DNA of 12,870 bases from Flavobacteriales bacterium (GTDB lineage Bacteria > Bacteroidota > Bacteroidia > Flavobacteriales_D > Cryomorphaceae), in assembly GCA_020200995.1 (NCBI GenBank), contig JAIVHQ010000065.1:1-12870 (forward strand), given 5' to 3'. The notes beneath the pieces were generated by a model. It worked only from the letters and a program-made list of their open reading frames with translations. It did not search any database and was not told the DNA's origin. Both the position numbers and the translations under genes were made by a program. Below are positions 7,154 to 12,870 of the stretch, in pieces. Numbering within the stretch: the first letter of the stretch is position 1; every line of letters begins with the position of its first letter.

Positions 7154-7259
7154 TGTTGCTTAGTTAAGCATATGTGTTTGCTATTGGATGTATATTACTG
7201 TAAATGAAATGTATAAAAGATATTTTACGTGTTGCTTACACATGCGGCTTTGTTGCTTA
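7154..7259. promoter_or_regulatory. Right three-site TGTTGCTTA array upstream of the AlbA_2 gene
   Basis: Exact TGTTGCTTA copies stand at 7154-7162, 7230-7238 and 7251-7259 (spacings 76 and 21 bp). The first is directly adjacent to the AlbA_2 start codon, and just beyond it GCTTA and TAAGC form a small inverted repeat (7158-7169). The 21-bp spacing is about two helical turns, so proteins on the two distal sites would sit on the same DNA face. The position fits an operator or promoter region of the regulator. The regulatory role is inferred; I do not see a clear -33/-7 promoter pair. Confidence 0.55.
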
Positions 7260-7359
7260 AGGCTTGCGAAAGGTCGCAAATCAATCTGATTACACCTTTT
7301 TCCTGCCTACCTGTTCTTCTATAAATATTCGGTGCTTTGTCCAAAAATCGGAATTTATT

Positions 7360-7374
7360 TTGTTGCAGCAACAA
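7360..7374. promoter_or_regulatory. 15-bp perfect palindrome TTGTTGCAGCAACAA
   Basis: Seven-base arms flank a single central base. Each arm contains TGTTGC, the first six bases of the repeated TGTTGCTTA site. It lies 10 bp beyond the stop codon of the six-hairpin gene, between that gene and the right three-site array. It may be a symmetrical binding site for the same factor or a weak hairpin after the gene. No T-run follows on the minus strand, so a terminator role is unlikely. Confidence 0.4.
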
Positions 7375-7383
7375 TGATTGTAT

Positions 7384-8583
7384 TCAAGGATGCACTGTCG
7401 TCTTGTGCTTTTTAATCACCTCCGCCATTGCCAAAAACATCCACGCATTGCCCCAGCGCATATAGCTCGTGTGGTCGGTGAAGTATTTGTGCTTGCGGTA
7501 GTACCAAAATCCGCGGCCGCTGTATAGGTTTTCCAGGGCGTAGAGGGTGGCGGCTTTGGCCATGACAGCCGCGCGGCGGTTGGCATTGTAGCGGTATTCG
7601 CGCACGGCTGAGATGATGCCCTGGGCCTGTTGGTGCACATCCACGGGGTAGTTGCCGGGGAGGCGCCACAGGGCGCGACCGTTCTGGGTGAACTGCTTTA
7701 CGCGGTAGAATTCGAACCCTTCCGAGATGGCGCTTTCCACCGCGTCGGTGTGGCAATCGCAGCAATCGGCGATGCACAAAATGCTGTCGAGCATAAAGCC
7801 CTGGTGGAAGTCGATTTGCACGCGCTGCTTGCCGGTTTCGAGGTTTTCGCTGTAGTTCCAGCTCCCGTCGCTTTTTTGGCGGGTTAGCACCGTGTCGAGA
7901 GCCTTAATGGCTATGCTGCGATAGGCCTCCTGACTGGTATGGGCATAGGTGCGGGCGTAGGTTTCCGCAGCGAGCAGGGAGGCGTTGTAGCAAAAGTCGG
8001 GCTGTACGGTGCTGTAACTGATGGCGTAACCCCCGTCTTTGAGTTCGGTGTGAAAGAGGGCTTCAGAGAGAAATCCGCAAATATCTTCCATAGCCCGCAG
8101 TGCGCGCTTGTCGCCGTATGTGCGGTAGTATGCATCGAGGCCCTGCGCTATAAATCCGCTCACCACCGAGGTGGGCGACCATGCGGGCAGGTATTTTTCC
8201 GGGCTCGCCCAGGGAAACGGATAGCCCCACGCGAGGCCGGTCACATCGGGGGTTTTGAGCTCCATGAGTTTTTTGAAGAGCCATTCGCAGCGTTCCCGAT
8301 TTTCATCGCTCTTCGGCAAAAGGCTGTAGCCGTGGAGGAAAAGTCCGAGGGCTTTGGGATTCCACTGTTTCGGCACCCGAAACAAAGGGCGCAGATTGAC
8401 GGGGTTGCGCTTAAATAGCTGAATGGCGAGAATGGGCGGCCACTTGCCCAATTTCCGGAAGGGAAAACGGCTCAACAGCACATCGTAAGGGTCGTAGCCC
8501 TTGTACTGCTGCCTTCGCACATAGCGTTCGGTATCGAGAAATGCGCGCTTGAGGTAGATCAGTTCTTTGCTGCTGAAATCCAT
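7384..8583 (-). CDS. Six-hairpin (alpha/alpha-barrel) type protein of a polysaccharide locus
   Basis: 399 residues, with no signal peptide or membrane segment. It consists of repeating helical pairs with aromatic/Gly-rich turns typical of six-hairpin glycosidase, uronyl epimerase or polysaccharide lyase folds: LAWGYPFPWASPEKYLPAWS (117-136), DGGYAISYSTVQPDFCYNAS (183-202), QKSDGSWNY (236-244) and IDFHQGFMLDSI (257-268). PVDVHQQAQGI (313-323) and WGNAWMFLAMAEV (377-389) follow. Databases sometimes mislabel such proteins as delta-aminolevulinic acid dehydratase; nothing here supports that. The precise reaction is unknown; uronate-containing polymer modification is a guess from fold and context. 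The start overlaps the bi-domain oxidoreductase by 25 bp, so they are co-translated and probably act in one pathway. The C-terminal KKHKTTVHP differs from the tail preserved in the relic at 5463-5519, so the end may have been replaced. Confidence 0.72.
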   Translation of the reverse strand: MDFSSKELIYLKRAFLDTERYVRRQQYKGYDPYDVLLSRFPFRKLGKWPPILAIQLFKRNPVNLRPLFRVPKQWNPKALGLFLHGYSLLPKSDENRERCEWLFKKLMELKTPDVTGLAWGYPFPWASPEKYLPAWSPTSVVSGFIAQGLDAYYRTYGDKRALRAMEDICGFLSEALFHTELKDGGYAISYSTVQPDFCYNASLLAAETYARTYAHTSQEAYRSIAIKALDTVLTRQKSDGSWNYSENLETGKQRVQIDFHQGFMLDSILCIADCCDCHTDAVESAISEGFEFYRVKQFTQNGRALWRLPGNYPVDVHQQAQGIISAVREYRYNANRRAAVMAKAATLYALENLYSGRGFWYYRKHKYFTDHTSYMRWGNAWMFLAMAEVIKKHKTTVHP

Positions 8584-10330
8584 TGGGCTTCGTATTCAGC
8601 GGTGTGGATCAGGGTGCCGCCGCTCGCCATGGAGGCCTGCAGTGCGAAGGTGGCGAGGGTGGCCTGAAGGGCTTCTTCATTGCTGATGGCAAAGGGTTTG
8701 CCGCCTTTTACCGCTTCCGCAAAATGGCGCATTTCGGCGGAGTGGCCTTTGTCTTGCTTGCTCTTTTGTTCTTTCCCGGCTTTACTTCCGTAAAAACGCA
8801 GGGCCTTGAAGTCATCGATCACGGCGGTGAGGCCTCCGCTGTGAATTTCGAGGTATTCCTTTGGCAGGCTTTTGCCCCCGTTGCTGAAGTAGGAAATGTT
8901 CGCCACGGAGCCGTTCGCAAAGCGCAACTGCGCCGTAAAGGTGTCGTGGTTTTGGGGTTGGCTGTCCATGGCCTGCGCACTCACCGAAACGATTTCGCTC
9001 CCGGCGAGGTGGGTGCAGAGGTCTACAAAATGGCAGGCCTCACCGATGAGGCGGCCTCCTCCCGTTTCGGGGTCGTGCACCCAATGGTCAGCAGGCAGGG
9101 CCCCGGCGTTGATGCGGTAGTTGATGGCCATTGGCAGGCCCTGCAATTTGGCTTTTACCGCCTGCACCTGCGGAGCAAACCGCCGATTGAAACCGAGCAT
9201 CAGGTCGGGGCAGTCGGGACTGCGCAGGAGTTGGGCCATCGGCACGTATTCGTCCATGCTGAGGCAGAGTGGCTTTTCCAAAAACACCCGCTTTCCCGCT
9301 TTCAGGGCCTTCATGGCGAGCGGTGCGTGCGAGTCGTGGCGCGTTGCGATCACTACAGCACCGGCCTCGCCCGCGAGGAGGACATCCGCATCGACGGCGG
9401 CTTTCGCAAAACCGTATTTCTGCCGTGCGTCTTCGGCGGTGTGGGGGCGGGAGGTGAGGATGCATTCCAGTTCGAGCGCTCCCTTGAGGTGGGGCAATAG
9501 GAAATTTCCCGCAAAGGAGCCCGCGCCCATCACGGAGATGCTTTGGCCCGGTTGCGCGGTTTTCGCTTCCGCAAAATCCGGTGTGCGCAGCGGGCTCTCT
9601 GTATCGTAAGCCAGCACCACGCCCATGCTGTTTTGGGCCGTGTCGAGGATGAGGTCGAATGCATTTTTGGCTTCCGCAAATTCGAAGCGGTGGCTGATGA
9701 GGTCGGTGAGGGTGAAGTGCTCCGTTCCGAGCAGGCGGGCAAAGGATTCCATGTTCCGGTTTTCCGTCCAGCGCACCTGCCCGATGGGGTAGTCGAGGCC
9801 TTTTTCCTCGTAGTTGGCATCGTAGCGCCCGGGGCCGTATGAGGTGCTCATGAGGAGTTCCAGCTCCTTTCGGTAATAGGTTTTTCGGCTGAAGCCGGTG
9901 GGCACATTGCCCACAATCACCACCTTGCCGTGGTGGCGGCAGAGGGTTCCTGCCAGCTCCACCGGGTCGAGCGAGGTTGTGCCCGCCGTGATGATCACTG
10001 CGTCCACGCCATGCCCTCCGCTGAATTGCTGCACAAGGTTTTCGAGGAGTTCATTTTGCCGCAAAGCCGCTCCTTCGGCACCCGAAGTGAGGGCCAATTC
10101 GATAAGTTCCGACTTGAGGTCAATGTGATCACCTTGGCCACTTCCTCTTTCCGGGCACGTGCCTTGGCCACGTAACCTTTGCGGGCATCGCTCACCGTCT
10201 TGCCCTCAGTCCCGGCGCTGATGGCTGAGTAGTGGGTGCGCACGAGGATTTCTCCTTTTCCCGGAAGTGGGTTGGGCAGTGTGAGAATGTCCATATGGCC
10301 TTCTTTGAGGCTTTGCAGAAGTTGTTGCAC
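8559..10330 (-). pseudogene. Bi-domain oxidoreductase (MDR dehydrogenase plus Gfo/Idh/MocA), deleted and frame-broken
   Basis: Intact relatives are about 700 residues: a zinc-type MDR alcohol-dehydrogenase half fused to a Gfo/Idh/MocA half, found in Bacteroidota polysaccharide loci. Here a GTG start at 10330 opens VQQLLQSLKEGHMD, then LVRTHYSAISAGTEGKTVS and ARARKEEVAKVI (about 57-68), after which the frame degenerates. The family match resumes in another frame at IDLKSELIELALTSGAEGAA (about 10124-10065), and continues through HGVDAVIITAG, YGPGRYD and QVRWTENRNM. The second half has GAGSFAG (dinucleotide loop), VFLEKP (the conserved EKP) and GGGRLIGEACHFVDLCTHLAG with the catalytic-type His. 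Roughly 150-170 codons, including most of the MDR catalytic and cofactor core, are missing at about 10122-10135, and the deletion is out of frame. The C-terminal dehydrogenase half alone could be translated. It overlaps the six-hairpin gene by 25 bp. Confidence 0.83.
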
Positions 10331-10446
10331 GATTTGGGCCTTGCTTGTGGAGGCAAATTTAGCTTTTCAGCAATGGAGATGGACGGGAAGGGGGGAGCAG
10401 TTTTACACAGATTTTTACAGGGAGTTCAGAAGTTAGAACCATTAAA

Positions 10447-10466
10447 TTTTCCGGTACACCGGAAAA
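10447..10466. repeat. 20-bp inverted repeat, possible terminator or operator
   Basis: TTTTCCGGT (10447-10455) and ACCGGAAAA (10458-10466) are exact reverse complements separated by AC. As RNA it would give an 8-bp stem with a 4-base loop. It lies 44 bp beyond the stop of the truncated DUF4143 gene on the minus strand, in the 180-bp gap before the bi-domain oxidoreductase start. The stem supplies only a short T-run followed by AATTTAAT, so termination would be weak. It may serve as an insulating terminator or as an operator for the downstream gene. Confidence 0.45.
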
Positions 10467-10510
10467 ATTCGATGAAGTTTTTCAATAATGGGTCGTGAAG
10501 CGCTCGGCCT

Positions 10511-11014
10511 TTAACTACCGAAATCAATAAACTCCCTGAAATTCTCCCGATTTATCGCCATGGTTTCGGCCTCGTAGTTCTTTGTGAAAGTGAGCGGGAA
10601 GCGCACTTTTTTCTGTGCACTCCATTTGAATTCAAAAGCTTTGAGGGCTCCGTCGCCTTCTTCTATCAGGTCTATTTCCTGCTGCTGCTTGGTGCGCCAA
10701 AAATACATGCGCGCATAGGTGTGGTGGTAATCGTGCTGCTTGTTGCGCTCGCTCATCAGAAAATTCTCCCATAGCGCACCCTTGTCCTCGCGTATGGGCA
10801 GGAGGCCGAGTTTGCCGATCACAGCATTGCGCACACCGTTGTCGTGAAAATAAATTTTTTGGCTCTTCTTGATCTCGTTCCGTTGGTTGCGGCTGAAGGC
10901 AGGGACGCGAAATACGATGTAGGCTTGTTCCAGGACATCGATGTAATGGCTCACCGTCTTCTTGTCGAGGCCTATCAGCCAGTCCAACTCGTTTGTATTC
11001 AACTCCCGAAACAT
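10511..11014 (-). CDS. DUF4143 protein lacking its AAA ATPase domain
   Basis: 167 residues from the ATG at 11014, or 173 from a TTG at 11032. The sequence begins MFRELNTNELDWLIGLDKKT, then VSHYIDVLEQAYIVFRVPAF: the winged-helix-like linker that normally follows the AAA module. Next come RNEIKKSQKIYFHDNGVRNA (family K.YF.D.G motif), GALWENFLMSER, and YFWRTKQQQEIDLIEE with AFEFKW, the nuclease-like DUF4143 end. Walker A and B are wholly absent; full-length relatives are near 380-400 residues, so about 200-220 are missing. Yet an inverted-repeat array abuts the ATG at 11014, exactly as at the other DUF4143 gene, so promoter, operator and start seem kept and the deletion may be in frame. It is either a decayed gene or a functional headless derivative. 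It lies between the asparagine-synthase-like gene and the bi-domain oxidoreductase, with no functional link to either apparent. Confidence 0.75.
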   Translation of the reverse strand: MFRELNTNELDWLIGLDKKTVSHYIDVLEQAYIVFRVPAFSRNQRNEIKKSQKIYFHDNGVRNAVIGKLGLLPIREDKGALWENFLMSERNKQHDYHHTYARMYFWRTKQQQEIDLIEEGDGALKAFEFKWSAQKKVRFPLTFTKNYEAETMAINRENFREFIDFGS

Positions 11015-11078
11015 CACTTTAAGGGAATACAATCCCTGAAAGTTATAACTTTTAGGGATTACGATCTTCGAAAGTTAT
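11015..11078. promoter_or_regulatory. Two tandem inverted repeats abutting the headless DUF4143 gene (array 3)
   Basis: Half-sites alternate: forward CACTTTAAGGGAAT (11015-11028), reverse AATCCCTGAAAGTTAT (11031-11046), forward (11047-11060) and reverse (11063-11078). The unit period is 32 bp. The central 30 bases (11031-11060) are palindromic with one mismatched pair and no spacer. The array starts at the base next to the ATG at 11014, as array 1 does at its own gene. Its core AATCCCTGAAA resembles the AATCCCGAAAA half-site of array 1. An autoregulatory operator is the simplest reading; that role is inferred. Confidence 0.62.
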
Positions 11079-11157
11079 GTTACAAGGCGCGTCACGCTCG
11101 GGTTTCGCGAGTGTGATTTACTTAGGCCTCCGGCTTTTTTTAAAGGTGCAAAACATG

Positions 11158-12870
11158 TTAATCCACCGCAACCCCCAACACCACCAACGCATACATCAAC
11201 GCACTCTGGTCCTTCTCCCCATTCAAATGCTCCGACTTAATCCGGCGCAGGGCATCCATGTCAATGCATCCTAAACTTTCGCAAAAGGCCTCGGGCAGGA
11301 GGCGGTCGAGGAGTGCGGGATTGGAAAAGAGACTGCGCAGCGGCATGCCAAACCCCGCCTTGCGGCGCTTGGTGACGTATGCGGGAATCACATCGGCATA
11401 GGCGTCTTTGAGGATGGCCTTGGAGCGGAGGCGGCGGTCGAGCTTGTAGTGCTCGGGCAGTCCGGCCGCCCATTCCACGAGCTCGTGGTCGAGGTAAGGC
11501 ACGCGGCTTTCGAGTCCGTAGGCCATGGAAGAGCGGTCGAGGTAGTGGAGATTTTTCACCAGGAAATTATCGGTCTCGAAGTAGAGCATGGCGAGGGCCG
11601 GGTCTTCCTCAGTGGAGAAGTAGGGCGCGAAAATTTCACCGTAGCGGTGCTCGCCTTCGAAGAGTGATAGCGCCGAATCCACATCGCCCACGAGGCTGTA
11701 GCGGCCGGGTTCGAAATCCTTGCCGAGGTTGTTGCCCCACTTTTGGAGGTAGCGGCGGTAGGCCTTGAAAGGCCCGCGGCCGGCGGCCACTTTGCGAAGT
11801 GCGGGCCCCATGGCCGCTCAGCACCACGCGGTGTTTGCGGGCGGCCTGCGCGGCGATGAGCATGGCCGGAATCACCGATCCATCGGCGATAGGGTCATCG
11901 CATGCGCGGGCAGCAGCGGCGATGTGGGCTTCGGTGAGTTGCTCCCCGCCGATGGCGATTTCTGTAAGCTCGAGGCCCCAATCATCGGCGAGCCTACGGG
12001 CGTAGTGCCCATCGCTCGTGGTGCCCTCGGCGCGGAGGTCGGCGGCGTGTTTTACGGCGCAGTAGTGCGTGTGGTCGCCGCCGCGCAGGTAGTGGGCGAT
12101 GATGGAGCTGTCGAGGCCCCCGCTGAGGTAATTGCTGATGGGTACATCGGCCGTGAGGCGGCGCTGCACGGCCGCGCCGAGCTTGTCGCGCAGCACTTCT
12201 TTGGCATCGGCGTAGTTGCCCGTCCACACCTGCCGTTTTTCGCGAAGGCTCCAGTACCGGTGCAGGGTTTCGCGGCCCGTTGAGAGGTCTGTTTCCAGAA
12301 AATGGCCGGGTGCCAGGCGATCCACTTCCTTGTAAAGCGTGCTTTGTCCGGGGCTGTATTTGAACACGAGGAAGTTGCCGATGCCCCTTTCGTCGAAGGT
12401 GAGCGGGAGGCCCGCCGCTTTAAAAGTTTTGATTTCGCTTGCAAAGGCGAGCATGCCCGGGCTGCGGTGGAGGTAGAGCGGTTTCACCCCGAGACGGTCG
12501 CGGTAGAGCAGGAGTTTTTTCTGCTCGCGGTCGAGGATGGCCATGGCAAAATCGCCGTTGAGTTCCTCCACGAAGCGCGGCCCGAGTTTTCGGTAGAGTT
12601 TGAGCACCACCTCGGTGTCGGTGCCGGAGCGGAAATTTTCGCCCTTGAGGTACTTGGCCTTGAGCTCGCGGTAATTGTACACTTCACCGTTGTACACCAT
12701 GCTTACCGGGCCATCGTGCATGGGCTGATTGCCGGCCTCGCTGAGGTCTATGATGCTGAGGCGGGTGTGGCCGAGGATCACGTGTTTGTTGGCCACGCTT
12801 TCCGCAAAATGGCCTGACGCATCCGGCCCGCGGTGGGCGAGCGATTTCAGCGCCGCTTCGGTATCGAAGG
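11158..12870 (-). pseudogene. Asparagine-synthase-like glutamine amidotransferase, frame-broken and partial at the window edge
   Basis: The frame is already open at 12870: the family motif HRGPDASGHF is encoded upstream of the apparent GTG at 12796, so the true start (with the N-terminal catalytic Cys) lies beyond the window. The glutaminase half continues with RLSIIDLSEAGNQPM, MVYNGEVYNYREL, GTDTEVVLKLY, LNGDFAMAILD and RDRLGVKPLY. The synthetase half has the ATP-binding LSGGLDSS and reaches HRVVLSGHGA. The family continues with D-E-[LF]-F-G-G-Y here, but that stretch is missing and the frame shifts near 11804-11812. The other frame goes on with PALRKVAAGRGPFKAYRRYL, YLDRSSMAYGLESRVPYLDH, KRRKAGFGMPL and a stop at 11158. 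In polysaccharide loci such AsnB relatives amidate uronic acids or other sugar carboxylates; which product is made cannot be read here. Loss of the conserved Asp-Glu would abolish synthetase activity even if the frame were restored. Confidence 0.85.

Noticed and set aside
7384..8583. Delta-aminolevulinic acid dehydratase, a label sometimes given to relatives
   Set aside because: None of the active-site lysine or zinc-cysteine motifs of that enzyme are visible, and the helical aromatic repeats fit a six-hairpin fold instead.
8583..9500. Plus-strand open frame of 305 codons opposite the bi-domain oxidoreductase
   Set aside because: The minus strand carries clear dehydrogenase motifs throughout; the plus frame is a by-product of GC-rich codon usage.
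12302..12796. GTG at 12796 as the real start of the asparagine-synthase-like gene
   Set aside because: The conserved HRGPDASGHF motif is encoded in frame upstream of it, so the gene begins outside the window.
12302..12817. Plus-strand frame opposite the asparagine-synthase-like gene
   Set aside because: It is the complement of a strongly recognisable amidotransferase sequence and has no independent signal.

Overview
The window looks like part of a Bacteroidota chromosome or metagenome contig. The reasons are a Wzi-type outer-membrane capsule assembly protein, a fused 'bi-domain' oxidoreductase typical of polysaccharide loci in this phylum, AAA/DUF4143 ATPases, few visible Shine-Dalgarno sequences, and tight minus-strand packing. 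Every gene I can support is on the minus strand, so transcription runs from right (12870) to left (1).

Layout in transcription order. (1) An asparagine-synthase-like amidotransferase (11158-12870, N-terminus outside the window), frame-broken at its ATP-pyrophosphatase motif. (2) An array of paired inverted repeats (11015-11078) directly abutting a DUF4143 protein (10511-11014) that has lost its whole AAA domain. (3) A bi-domain oxidoreductase (8559-10330) with most of its N-terminal dehydrogenase half deleted out of frame. (4) An intact six-hairpin-type protein (7384-8583) overlapping it. (5) An AT-rich accessory island (about 5209-7383) carrying an intact AlbA_2/HATPase (Schlafen-like) regulator, flanked on each side by a three-site TGTTGCTTA array and, on the left, by a relic of the 3' end of the gene to its right. 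(6) Two further arrays of tandem inverted repeats (5209-5302, 5358-5411) in front of a frame-broken AAA/DUF4143 ATPase (4122-5208). (7) A polysaccharide module: a DUF354 GT-B-like protein (3023-4084), an unusual sugar transferase (1891-2943) and a Wzi-like protein (243-1891) split by a 47-bp tandem duplication. A terminator-like hairpin follows at 147-194, and a REP-like hairpin starts at base 1.

How they fit together: the Wzi-like protein, sugar transferase, DUF354 protein, six-hairpin protein, bi-domain oxidoreductase and asparagine-synthase-like enzyme are a coherent set for building and exporting a surface polysaccharide containing uronic or amidated sugars. Accessory ATPase/regulator genes with their own operator-like repeats have been interleaved between them.

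The most striking points are: the repeated architecture of two tandem inverted repeats directly abutting the start codon at both DUF4143 genes, one of which keeps its operator and start but has lost its ATPase domain; the matching three-site arrays on both sides of the AlbA_2 gene; a sugar transferase that appears to have exchanged its membrane anchor for a methyltransferase-like domain; and four genes broken by clean indels within 12.9 kb. That last point means either real locus decay or assembly error, and read mapping would decide. All family assignments are by eye, without database searches.
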